From NCBI RefSeq assembly GCF_000340215.1, contig NW_006921532.1, positions 1,109,907 through 1,173,906 on the forward strand: a DNA stretch of 64,000 nt. Direction: 5' to 3'. The notes under the pieces are model-generated. The model worked only from the letters and a program-made list of their open reading frames with translations. It did no database searches and was not told where the DNA came from. Source of the stretch: Pseudocercospora fijiensis CIRAD86. Taxonomy: Eukaryota; Ascomycota; Dothideomycetes; Mycosphaerellales; Mycosphaerellaceae. Position 1 is the first letter of the stretch. Each line of letters starts with the position of its first letter. Position numbers and translations under genes: made by a program. Positions 29,820-40,400 of this stretch are shown piece after piece.

Positions 29820-30456
29820 GTAGCGAGCGACATGGTTAGGGACATAGAAAGAGCATGATGAGTTGGCATTAGCGAAGGCGTTCTGTGGAGAGGTGACTAA
29901 GGAAGCCGCGAGAATGGCTCTTCCTTTGCATAGTGTTACAAGTCGAATATCGACACCGACATGACTTGCTGAGTATGGGCTGGCTGCGGGATCGAGATGG
30001 AACCGAGACGGCAACAAAGGCTCTCTCGCCTCGAATTGATCGATTTTAGAGACCACAACCAAAGAACAGGCCGAAATCAGACAAATCTGAACATGATCTT
30101 CCCATGTACTACAGATCCTCGATCATTCGACCCAAACTCAAGCATCTACAGATCCCTGGAGACGTACAACAGCAAAAAGAATCCCTTTGTGTCGAGCTTT
30201 CTTGCCAAGAATGCTCTTTGATCCCAACCAGCGCCAAGCCTTCTCAAGAACAATATGAACAATATCAGCTCCACCACGCTTTCATGGTCCAGCTACCATA
30301 CGCTTGCAGAACATCCCTACCACCATCTTTATCCCTCCCCGACACATTAAAGTCCCTCCCTCAGCTCCCCAAAAACTCCCACCTCAATCCTTCCCCTCCC
30401 AAGAGGAAGAGAAAAGAAAAGAAAAAAAAACCCCACCCCCCAATCCCTCACCAATC
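29820..30456. other. Intergenic region with pyrimidine-rich leader
   Basis: Between the CHORD gene and the small secreted protein gene, same orientation. The last 150 bp are C-rich with an A-rich run, typical of a fungal 5' leader. No gene seen. Confidence 0.55.
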
Positions 30457-30960
30457 ATGAAACTCCTCACCCTCCTCACCCTCCTAATCGGCACCCTGTT
30501 CGTCTCCGCCGACAACAGTTCCACCTGCCGCGCCAAACACCCCATCGCATGGCAAGCCATCAACCGCTTCTGCGCCATCACCAACATGCAGATCCCCTCG
30601 ACCTACGCAAAACAAGGCTTCTCGACGGGCGGCGCCTCCGTGTGGATCGACGGTTCCATCCTCAACGCCTGTCGCCCTGCCCAATGGGTCCCGAAAATCT
30701 ACTGTCACAAACAGTTCTATGCCATGTGCGCGCAATCCAAGAGTCACGCGTTTTACGGCAGGGCCAATTGTCAGACGTGGAGGATTAAGTATAAGGCTGC
30801 TGCTCCTAAGCCGGCGAAACCGAAGCCGAAGAAGACGAATTGGCTGGGGCAGGAGGGGATGAGTAATCCTTTTTATACTAAGAGGGATGTTGTTGAGATG
30901 GGGCCGGAGCCGACGGGGGAGGTGGAGATTTGATTTGATTTGAGGACGATGATGGGGAAG
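30300..30960. other. Strand-composition switch, C-rich to G-rich, near 30765
   Basis: Plus strand 30361-30420 has 22 C and 7 G; 30841-30900 has 5 C and 23 G (hand counts). It cuts the secreted-protein gene in two compositional halves. Confidence 0.7.
30457..30933 (+). CDS. Small secreted cysteine protein, unrecognised
   Basis: 158 residues, one exon. Starts with a clear signal peptide (MKLLTLLTLLIGTLFVSAD). The mature part has six cysteines, in STCRAKH, RFCAITN, NACRPAQ, IYCHKQF, AMCAQSK and ANCQTWR, an even number suited to three disulfides. A Lys/Pro/Ala linker (APKPAKPKPKK) follows, with a polar tail that contains KR, a possible Kex2 site. No family I can name. Size, signal peptide and cysteines fit the loose definition of a fungal effector candidate. 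It could equally be a cell-wall or extracellular protein of another kind. Convergent with the Bor1-type gene. Confidence 0.8.
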   Translation: MKLLTLLTLLIGTLFVSADNSSTCRAKHPIAWQAINRFCAITNMQIPSTYAKQGFSTGGASVWIDGSILNACRPAQWVPKIYCHKQFYAMCAQSKSHAFYGRANCQTWRIKYKAAAPKPAKPKPKKTNWLGQEGMSNPFYTKRDVVEMGPEPTGEVEI

Positions 30961-31169
30961 TGAAGGTGTAGATATAGTAGAGAGAGAGAGAGAGAGAAAC
31001 TTTTTGAAGATTTCAGTTAACGAGTGCAATGAAGAGAGATTTAAAACAATCATTTGCCTTGCGGGTTTATCAAATTGCCACGTGTCTAATGCGAGCAAAG
31101 TACTTTTTTCCGTCCATTGAGTTGCTCGACTCAGATCGACAAACCAACTCGTTTTAATCATGTCCGGCT

Positions 31170-33126
31170 CTAATTATGTCCGGTGTTCAGCGTCGTCTTG
31201 ATACCTTCCGACTCCCGTTCCTTTTCTCGCTCATCATACTTCAACTCCTCCTCGTCCTTAAACTTATCTCTCGATCTCATGCCGGGAGATGCAGCTTTTG
31301 AGCTGCTGATGCCGCTACTCTTCTGGCTCTCCTGTCCCTCGCCATCGCCATCCTGATCACGCTTTTCTCGGCGCTCTCGAGCCATGCGTACTTCAGGTCT
31401 TTCCGGCTGTCCTCCCATCGAACAAAGCACCACGTCCGAGTCTGCAGTGGGCGAATCTAGAATCATCAATTCGTGCTCCGTGAAGATTCGTGGTAGGATG
31501 ACCCATCGGAGAGGAATCAAAGCTGTGATGATGACGGGGAAACCAATCGCAGCGATAGTCTGTGAAATCGCCACGCTGGAGAGGACGCCGAAGAGCTGGA
31601 AGAATGTGAAGAGGAGGATTCTTCGTCTCTGGAGAGTATTGCGAGGGTCGTTTGGATCGATGAATCGCTTTTCCTTGAGACAGTAGAGGAGATTCTGGGT
31701 AATGTTGAATCCGGGAATGCCGCTCCAGCCGACAACGAAGAACACGCCACCGAAGAGTCCGAGTGGCATTGTGTGCAGGACGGTCAATAGTGGACCCGTC
31801 ATGCAGCCTGTTAGAGCAAGACACATGAGGAAATGCGACACTCGCTGCTCGCGAACTTGCACTGCCTCAATCTTCTTATGATTCCGATTGAGCCATTGGT
31901 CGTCGTCCGGGGCATCGTCTTTCTTCTCCTTGGTTACCGTGAGCACATCCGTGTACTCTACCAACGAGTCGGTATGCACAGGCGCCTGCGGGACCAGGCC
32001 ATTTGGTAATGGAATTCCGATAATGCCTGCGGCGAATGAGGTGCAACCAAGAAGGAAGAAGTCCCAGTGGAAGCCTGCTGGCTTCTTCAGGGGGAATTGC
32101 TTGGCTTGAGCTGTGAGGGAGCTGACGTTGTGATCGTAGTAGAAAAGTAGTGTGAGCAAGATGCCAATGGGCAGTGCGACAAACACCCACTTCACTGGCA
32201 AATTCCAAAATTCGATCAACCACGGTCGGTCAATGGTGGGATAGAAAGCTCGAGTGTGTGGGATTCGCGGTAGGCCAGCGTCCTTGATGCGACCAGGGAT
32301 GTGTGAGAATCCCGTCCAAAATATCGTGGCGATGGGATAAGCATAGTCTGCGAGGAGCTTGCGGTAGTATGGCTTGAAGAGAATCGTATCGCCCATGTTC
32401 TCGAGCCAGTAGACAGTGGCCCAGAAGCATAAAGCGATGATGATACCGAGGTAGCCGGCAGCCAGATTCGATTGATCAAAATTAGCGACTAGTTCTTCAA
32501 CTCCCTTGACTGTGGGGAAGGAGTCAGCCAGGCTCCCGAACTGCGCAGTATTGCCACTCACTCATGTAAATGATGGACACGTAGGTGCCGAAAGAATTAC
32601 TCGAAAAGTCTGTGATGTAGCGCATGTAGTCACACCAGTTGAAAATGGAAGACATCCAATGCGTGATTGCAGCCCAGATTGCGACCCAGGCCAGGAATTC
32701 TGGATACAGCTCTCGAATGCCCTGATGCACGCAGATGTCGAAGATGGTGTAGTTGAAGAGCGAGATCAGACCGGTGATTCCGACGACCGTCAAAGGCTGA
32801 CACGAGAGCAGACTGAACACCAAGGCGGCCAAGGCAGAGGAGAAGAGGGCCTCGTTGATGCCGAAGAAGCCGTCGGTGCGTCTCATCATATCCAACTCGA
32901 ATGCCAGCGCAGGCAGGAGATTGACGAAGAAGATCCGAACGGTACCGGCCATTGTTCGATAGTTGAAGCCATCCGTTATGTCACTCCAGTAGAATGGAAG
33001 TCGTCGCCGGACATCCCAATACATGCCTCGAAACGGGCGCAGGGTGCGGTAGCTCTTCCATCCCTTCAGACCATCCCACGAGTACGGGTCGTTGGCAAAG
33101 GAGCTTTCGTGTTCATCGGAGGCCAT
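31170..33126 (-). CDS. BOR1: Bor1-type anion (borate/bicarbonate) transporter
   Basis: SLC4-like membrane transporter; yeast Bor1 exports borate. Exons 33126-32562 and 32509-31170, 52-bp intron (GTGAGT, CTGAC, CACAG), 634 residues. The N-terminal motif GMYWDVRRRLPFYWSDITDG and the first helices (RIFFVNLLPALAFELDM, CQPLTVVGITGLISLFNYT) are diagnostic of the family. About a dozen hydrophobic segments follow, including LLGCTSFAAGIIGIPLPNG, the family-typical NGLVPQAPVHT and FFVVGWSGIPGFNITQN. The C-terminal 90 residues are charged and cytoplasmic (Arg/Glu/Asp-rich). Unlike animal SLC4 there is no large N-terminal domain, as expected for fungi. Confidence 0.95.
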
Positions 33127-34089
33127 GGTGTCGTTACAGCACGTCTAGGTGTATCGCGAACAAGTCGGAAGTCGTAAGTCGTCAGCAGGAACGGCGGTCA
33201 CGTCGTTAGAAGAGGCGGGATTGTTGAGCAAGAGGGATGGTAAACAATCGCTCCGTCGAACGGGAAGAAAGACGTGTAGTCGTAGATGTCGCTGCGGTGT
33301 GCGCCCATGTGATATAGCATTTTCTCCACTGCATCAAACATGCACAGCGGGAGCGATGCCAGACGCTTGAGTGGATGATGGCTGGTGCGGGCAGGGTTCA
33401 AAGGAAAACAGATTTGCCAAGACATCGCCGTCCAGCATTAGGTAAAATGTAAACTCCTCTCTCCAAAGGGTGCATCAAACTTCACAACGAAAGATTATGG
33501 AGAAATGCAGCATTCTTCTCCCTCTCGCTCTCCCCAATGTCGAACATCCCCGATGAATGTGGATCTGAGCTGCTGCACCGTGCACCGTGCCTGTGCCTGT
33601 GCCTGTGACCGATGCAAGGGCTGAGCCGAATCTGCTGCCCGGGCAGAGCCTCGTGAACCAACATCATGTGCTATCGTCATTGGCTGCGGAAGCGAACGAT
33701 GAGTGAATGTTCGCGCGAAGATTCGTTCTTTTTGTCCTTGGCAACAACGTGGTGCGTCTCACACGAGGCTTGGTATGATGTTCCATGTACAGATCTCTCG
33801 TCGCGAAGCTCTTGCCTGTAGGTTGATTGTATCGCCGCCGGTAGAATATGCAAGAGCTGTTGCATGCTGGCATCACAGTAGATGTGTTAGAATAAGCCAC
33901 TTGGTATCTTGGCTACGACCGGGTCTCGATGAGTAGAGGAGAAGAGTTTTGCGATCAAGCTTCAAAAGCAGGCGGCAAGGTTGTTGAAGATAGTGCTTTC
34001 ACTTCGGATGAGAGACTCGCCTTGGTCGCAACAATGGTCATTGTCACAAAGATAAGCTGGTCAGGCAACAGCCTAACAACACGGCAGTT
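33127..34089. other. Intergenic region, no gene seen
   Basis: Upstream of the Bor1-type gene. Contains an imperfect GTGCCT repeat at about 33575-33610. Frames are short and unconvincing. Confidence 0.5.
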
Positions 34090-34644
34090 TCAATGCTGAC
34101 TCTTCTCACTCCTCTCGAATTCCACGCCACTCTTCTCCGAATTCCAGCCTGCTGGCCGACAACGCGATGAAAAAACAAAAAAGTTGAAGAGAGCCGTCAG
34201 ATCAGGGATCATGGTCAGCGGCAAGGTCAGAGGTCGCAGACGGCGGTGGGAGTACGTACTGAAGAGCTGATTGTCGCTCTCGCCAGAGGCGTATTCGTTG
34301 TACAGATAGGCCGCTCCATGCCGCCGTCGGCTTATCACAATCTTGCTGACGAAGGCGCGAATTTGTTTAAATAACGACACGGTGGCTTCAAGACGGGAAG
34401 GGACGGGAGGGCCTACTTGGAGTTGTTTACATTTGAGAAGTAGTGGGACGCCGACGCGCAGCAACAGCTTGTTGACAGGTGAGCGTAGATGCTGCTGAGA
34501 TTGAGTCACGACTTCAACCCGTCTTGTGGAACGCTGAGGAGTCGACTCGAATTCCTGATGAAAGAATTGCGGTAGTGGAAAAATGCCAAGGCTGGCATGT
34601 GAAAGCTGAAGGTTGCGCAAACTCTTCGGCCAAGACTTGCCCAA
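34090..34644 (-). CDS. Doubtful small gene with one candidate intron
   Basis: Open frame of 184 codons. The stretch YLYNEYASGESDNQLF at about 34262-34310 reads like protein. A donor GTACGT at 34259 with CTGAC, a T-rich tract and CAG at 34149 marks a 111-bp intron in frame without stops. Splicing continues as SWNSEKSGVEFERSEK before the stop. The first half of the frame looks less protein-like, so the true start may lie within or in another exon. No family recognised. Confidence 0.22.
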   Translation of the reverse strand: MGKSWPKSLRNLQLSHASLGIFPLPQFFHQEFESTPQRSTRRVEVVTQSQQHLRSPVNKLLLRVGVPLLLKCKQLQVGPPVPSRLEATVSLFKQIRAFVSKIVISRRRHGAAYLYNEYASGESDNQLFSTYSHRRLRPLTLPLTMIPDLTALFNFFVFSSRCRPAGWNSEKSGVEFERSEKSQH

Positions 34645-35196
34645 AATCCGAAAAAAAAACTTTGAGAAGTTTGCTGGAGGATACCTTTGTTCATAGCATG
34701 CCCAGCAAACCTACCTCCGCTCAGATATCTCATTGCGTACAGACATCCCAAGTTCATATTTCTCATTCAATCCACACGCCAGCGCTTGGTCTAGCCTCGG
34801 CAGAAGCTGGCTGGTCTCGTACATGTCTTCACTCACAAGTCTTCGAACCGCAATGGCAGCCGCCATGATCTGACCTTACAGAGCTTTCGATCAATCTATA
34901 ACTCGTATTTTCTATACACAAAACTCCCATTAACCCGACTCAACCTCCCCTCACGCGAACCAGCAATTTCCATTCGTTCGCAACGACGCCATACCGTCAT
35001 TCCACAAGGCGAGCAAGTTCAAGCTCACCTTCACCACACTTCGTGCACCATACTCCGGCCGACAGACTCTCGCCTTTTATCCCCACCATCCGTCATCGAC
35101 ACTCAATTCCATGCACCCCTTCCTTCCCCTACTCTCGAACTCAAGCAACCAACTCTCAGGATTGAGCTCCATATCAACCCACTGGCTCTCACCAGC

Positions 35197-35412
35197 ATGG
35201 TAAGTCACCCCTGCACCGCTCCAGTAACCTATATAGCTGACAAAAACTCTCTCCAAGGCTTGCGAGGAGCAGACCGAGTTGCTGGGAAAAAAAAAAAAAT
35301 TCCAGCCCGCGATCCAGAAGCTGATCAGATCCTTCAAGCACTGATCTCTGCCCAAGACTTGCTCGAGCAGGAAGTCTGTGTTGACGAAGAAGCGGATGAG
35401 ATCGGCAACTGA
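35197..35412 (+). CDS. Possible small gene with intron right after ATG and a 13-A run
   Basis: A C-rich leader ends in ATG at 35197, followed immediately by GTAAGT, CTGAC and CCAAG at 35257 (58-bp intron). The second exon opens ACEEQTELLG, then hits 13 A residues. As read, the frame stops at 35344. One more or one fewer A-equivalent shift would carry it to 35412 with an acidic, protein-like end (QDLLEQEVCVDEEADEIGN). It would end 23 bp from the convergent Zn2Cys6 gene. No family recognised. Confidence 0.3.
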   Translation: MVSHPCTAPVTYIADKNSLQGLRGADRVAGKKKKIPARDPEADQILQALISAQDLLEQEVCVDEEADEIGN

Positions 35413-35435
35413 ATTAATTGATTCGTTCTGCATGA

Positions 35436-36500
35436 TCATTCCGGTGGCATATTGTTCCATAGGTGGTCGAAAAATGCATCGGCCGACTGCTGCTGCGTTG
35501 CGATCCCGGAGCATTGCGAAGTTGGTGTATGCTGAAAAGGCGGCGGAAGACGCTCTCGCTCAACACCTTGCGCTTGTCCCAGAAAAGCTGGTGTCATGTT
35601 GCTGACATCCCACCAAGACGAGAAGTCTCCAGCGCTTGAGTTGAGAACAGTCGGCGCACGGCTGTTTGCGAGAAGGAGTGCAAGGTCGTCGAAGGGGCCA
35701 ATATATGGTTGTGGTACCTCGTATCTGCTTTCAAACTGGTTGCCGCCTGGTGAGGGTAGGAAGGAGGCTATTGTCTGCCGTCTGCTGAGGCCTGAGGCGT
35801 CAATGATTCGATCTGTCCACCAATCCTCATCGTCCTGCATTTCCGTCCAGTTGAATGATGTTTGCTCGGGCGGAGCAGACGTGATGAAACCGGTCGGAGG
35901 TGTTGCTACCTGTTGCGGCAGCGTTGATGGCTGCGCGCGCAGATGATCATCCAGCCTCCAGGTGTCGACCTGGTAAGGCGCAAGAGCCTCCAGTTGACGT
36001 GAGGATCTCGAGTCGTGTTTGGCGTCAATGGCAACCCGCTGACCCAGCTCCGCGCTTAACGCAGAGTGGACGTCGGTCGATGATGATTGCTCTGAGTCGT
36101 GGGGAATGTCTCCGGATACTCCATTATTGTCAGCCACTGCTGACCGTAGAGATAGCTTCGATTGCTTCGGACTGCTTTTCTTGACGGAACTGCCCTTTCC
36201 TTTGCGATCGATACCAGCAGGAACCGGGGCAAGGATACTTTCGAAGCCACCCTCCTTCTTCAGCCGCTTCCTGGCCGGGAAACCTTCACAGAAAAGACCT
36301 TTCTCTCGACAGGTTCGACAGTTTCTTTCGCCCGAGCATTTTATCTTCTTTCGTCGACAAGTCAAGCATGCTGCTCGGACTCTTCCCGATAGATTCTCCT
36401 TGTGTGATGGGTCGGATATAAATCGATAGACCCTTTCGTCTGCGGATGTCGGCGATGGTTTATCGGACATGGAACTGTGAGCCAAGTGCATGGATGTCAA
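35436..36500 (-). CDS. Zn2Cys6 transcription factor
   Basis: Single exon, 354 residues. The binuclear zinc cluster lies at residues 45-72: CLTCRRKKIKC followed by CRTCREKGLFC, spacing C-x2-C-x6-C-x5-C-x2-C-x6-C, which is canonical. A basic segment comes just after (ARKRLKKEGG). The rest is polar, with acidic aromatic patches that could activate transcription (FNWTEMQDDEDWWTD, GDFSSWWDVSN). There is no fungal-specific middle homology domain, so this is a short-form regulator. Met 11 (at 36470) is an alternative start. Targets cannot be inferred from the neighbourhood. Confidence 0.9.
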   Translation of the reverse strand: MTSMHLAHSSMSDKPSPTSADERVYRFISDPSHKENLSGRVRAACLTCRRKKIKCSGERNCRTCREKGLFCEGFPARKRLKKEGGFESILAPVPAGIDRKGKGSSVKKSSPKQSKLSLRSAVADNNGVSGDIPHDSEQSSSTDVHSALSAELGQRVAIDAKHDSRSSRQLEALAPYQVDTWRLDDHLRAQPSTLPQQVATPPTGFITSAPPEQTSFNWTEMQDDEDWWTDRIIDASGLSRRQTIASFLPSPGGNQFESRYEVPQPYIGPFDDLALLLANSRAPTVLNSSAGDFSSWWDVSNMTPAFLGQAQGVERERLPPPFQHTPTSQCSGIATQQQSADAFFDHLWNNMPPE

Positions 36501-37424
36501 GGTGCTGGCTTGAAGTTTGTACTGGTTCAGATTACTGTTTGCGTAGTGAGAAAGGAAGAGATGTCGTTAGAAGGAAGTCCAATAATGAATGTGTTCACAC
36601 TTTTGCTTCAGCGTCAACAGTAGGTCGTTTGGGCCATGGACCCCCGCTCGAGACCATAAGCGCCACCTGAGCATGGCATCGGCGTGTATTAGTGAAAGCT
36701 TTGACGAGCCGGGAACCAGAGAGAGGTCGACATGCTGACCAAATTGGTGTCCAATAGAAGAACCAGGTTTTTGAGGCTCTTCGGCCAAAAATGAGAGCTC
36801 GCCCAGGTTGCCGAACTTTTACGACAAGATCATGAGTTCTGCCGCTCCGTGCAGAGACGCCCCCGGAACGAATGAGCGTGTCTCCCAATGTCAGACGGCT
36901 AAGCTCATGCAATAAGTGTTGATCGCAGGACTGAATGAATGCCTGTAAGTTAGAATATCTGTCGATCTTCGAGCTGATTTGGAGAAAGATCGTGTGTCGG
37001 CAATTACCTCTTCTGTAGGAATTGCCGCAATTGCCTTGCTCACCTCATCGGCGCTGCCATACCAATGATCCATCCATGTAGGCCAAGAAACTGATCAACG
37101 TTAACGACAACTCCGAAAAGCACGCCATCGCCCATCTTCTGCTCTCCTCGTCCTTGCTTCCCCCGCTAACTACCACCTGCGACGTGCTTCCAACGCCACC
37201 CTGCTCCGACGTCAGATTCCCGACGACATCTCAAATCGATCAAAACGAAGCTGGGTCTCTGTCGATACATGTGGCGGGTCGCATGGCTGGCATGGTCAGA
37301 CACCGATCACGTAGTCCTGGAAATTCGAAAAAATGACATCAAGAGCTGGGACTTAGCATGGGTGCAAGACGCCCAGACACGGAGTCCACAGCGGCCGGCG
37401 TTTCTCATACTATCAGTTCATCGT
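36501..37424. other. Intergenic region, no gene seen
   Basis: Between the Zn2Cys6 gene and the end of the RAD2 gene. Only short frames without motifs. Confidence 0.5.
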
Positions 37425-40400
37425 TTACTCGTTCTGTTCAGCATCAACCTGTGCAGCCCTCTTTCGACCGCTGGTCTTTGACTTGCGTTTCGTCTTCTTC
37501 TTGCTCGGCTCGGCGAAGTCGCTCTCGTCGTCTGCTGATGTAGCAGTCTGTTCCGGAGCCTTAGCTTTGCGTCTCTTCTGGCCTTGGGCTGCTGCACTTC
37601 GCGCTGTCGGCGCATCGGCATCACCCTCAGCGACCGGCTTGTCCGCCTCATCGTCGTCCGCCTCGGGCACTGTTCCACTCTTCTTCACCTTCGCTCTCTG
37701 CGCCATCTTTCCCAGCGCATTTCCCATCCTCTTGCTTGCTTGATTTCTCTTCCTAGGTGCGAACGCTTCACCTTTCTCATTCCTTCCGGCGGCCCCGATA
37801 CCTACGCCGCCATCGAAGAAAGCGGTGATGTTGGATTGTGTCCCCTCGTCCAATCTTCGATTCATGTCCTTGATGACTGGCACGAGAACCTCATCTGTTC
37901 GCTCCTGCGTCCACCCGATTGTTGCCATCAAGAATGATCGTAGAGCGTCGAGGTCTGGAACGCCGAACTGGAAGGCTTCAGGATTAGAATCAACCTCTGG
38001 TTTCAAATAAGCCATCGCAACACGGGCGTCCGGAAACGAAGGGGGCAAGAAAAGCTTTTTTGCATTCTTTCGGAATTTTCGTCGAAAGGGATGTTCCTGA
38101 TCCGCAGATTTCGGTATGACTGCCGTTTGGACGCCGGTCCACCACTGCTTGAAGGCTTCAAGGTCGGGAAACTCGGAAATAATCTCCAAAGCAGTGACGG
38201 CTCCGACGCCATGAAGCCCTTCAGTATAGTCCGAGCCCAAAAGTTGTGCAATCGATATCAGCTTCTCTCTGGTGAGATCAAATTCCTTCTCCAGGTCTGA
38301 AGTGAGATAGCATTCGACGAATTTTGCTTGGTTGAACATGTTCTTGTAAACTCTCGTTCCACCGAAGAGAAAGCAGTCAGAGTCATCGGTCACGATTCCA
38401 TCAACAAGTCCCAGATGCACAAGCTCGGCGCATTGGGCTTCAGCTTCCATCGGTGCGGTGATGTATGGAAGGCCAAAGAGCCGTAGAAGAGCTTGACATT
38501 CCTGAATCATGGTTTGAGTGACCTCGTCTGCGTCACGACGGTCTTTCTTCTGTTGATTGCGCAGCTGCTTGAGCTCTTTCTCGTAGTCGGCAATATTTTG
38601 AGCCTGAGACTTGTTATTAAGAGTGCTAGCGAAGCGGGCATGCTCTTCCGCTTCGATGGTCAGATTACGCAGCATTTCTGCTTCTTCCGGATCGGAGAAG
38701 TCATCAAAGTCTTCGTCCTCGGGAATCGTCTCTTGAGCCACCAGGCCCGAAGTGTGATGAGATGGCACATCATCTTCTTCGTCCGCGTCGCCAAGATCAT
38801 CTACATTAGATGTCTCAGGGATGCTGACGTCTTCGAACTCTGGTTCTGCCGATGGTGAACGAGCTTGAGCCTCGATACCTTTTGGCCGATTACTTTCAGT
38901 CTGTTCGGCAGCAAGATTACTAGACGGTGCAGGTCTGAGACTCTCATGTTCCTCGCGATCGCTGTCGCTCCACTCGATCATCTCTTCGTCTGACTCTTCG
39001 CGCTCGGTGGGTGGCGCTTTTTGGGGTTGTTTGGTGCTTGCTGGGTTTGGTGCTGGCCGTTTCCCAAGATCCGCAGACTCTCGAGGGTTTGAAGCGCTTG
39101 ATGCGGTCTGCTCCAATTGAGGAGGGTCGGCTCGCACCTCGTCAGCCATGTTCCCCATGTTGACATCTTGTTTGTCATTCGAAACAGCATCCTTGTCCAA
39201 TGGGTCAAGATCGATAATTTCGCCTTGCTTCGGGACATTCATCTCGTCCTCCTCATCAGCATCAAGATCAATGACTTCCCCGGTATCACCCCTTCTTATC
39301 GTTGGTGCATCTCGCTCCTCGAACATGAATTGCTTGTTGAATTCTCTTGCCCGTTGTCGATCTTCAAGCTCAAGATCCCGCTGAGCTTTCATATCCTTCT
39401 CTACATCACCCGAAAACCAAGGAGGAAGAGGTCCAGCAGCTTTCTTTTCCTTGTGGGCCAAAGCCGGATTTTCAAATCCACCAGCCGCCTCTTCTTTCCG
39501 TTCCTGCATTTTCTTCTTTCCGAGCAGCGAAGTTCCAAGGTCTAGCTTCTCAAATGGCAGTGGTCCACTAAAGCCAGCTTTCTTGGCAATGTCGCTGGCA
39601 GTCGCTTCTTTTGCAGGTGGCGGAGCTGGTTTCTGAGGGCGAGACGGACTAGTCTTGCGCTTATTCTTGCGGCTTTCGGCGAGTGCAGCTTGGAAGTCCA
39701 TGCTGTCGTCTTCGTCGCTGCTGTCCGACTTCTGTGTAGGTACGCCGAACGAGGTGACTTCTCTACTCTCGGGAGCGGTGTTGTAGGCACGTTTGTTAAT
39801 AATGCTTGCAATGTCTCTGCCACTGCCTTTGGGAATTGGTCTAGCCTCAGCAGCGGCAGTCTGCTTGAACACTTCTAGCATATCATCGTCTTCCGACTCT
39901 TGATCAGCTTCATTGGTCTGAACGCGGTCATCATCACCATTCTTCTCAAGTGACATGGCAATGGCTCTCTGCAGCTCTTCGTCTTCAGAACCCTGCTGTT
40001 CGTCCTCTCCGAAGAGCTTGGCATCGACCTCCTCCCATGCATCGGCTTCCTCAGCTTCTTCCTCACTGCTACTTTGTACAAACAGCTCGTTCCGTGGTTG
40101 CGCAGGTTTGCGTCTGGGTCTGCGCCGCCCACCGCCTCTCCTCGATTGATAGACTGCTCGACGCTGCTTTGAAAGTTCATCCATCATTTGCTGATGCCGT
40201 GGCTTCGGCTTCGGTAAGCGATTCAGTCCTTCAATAGGAACATCTTCGAACTCGTCATCTTCTTCCCAATCATCATCCTCAGTCTTGATTCGTGGTGCAG
40301 GCCGATCGAGATCGATGGGCTTTTCCTCCTTGCCCTCGTCACTGATCACACCAAGAGCCCATCCGCCCTCAACGCCGTCATTTTTGACAAGGACGTACTC

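Noticed and set aside
35077..35514. Minus-strand frame of 145 codons
   Set aside because: Overlaps the Zn2Cys6 gene in another frame and depends on reading the poly-A run as Phe codons; no family features.
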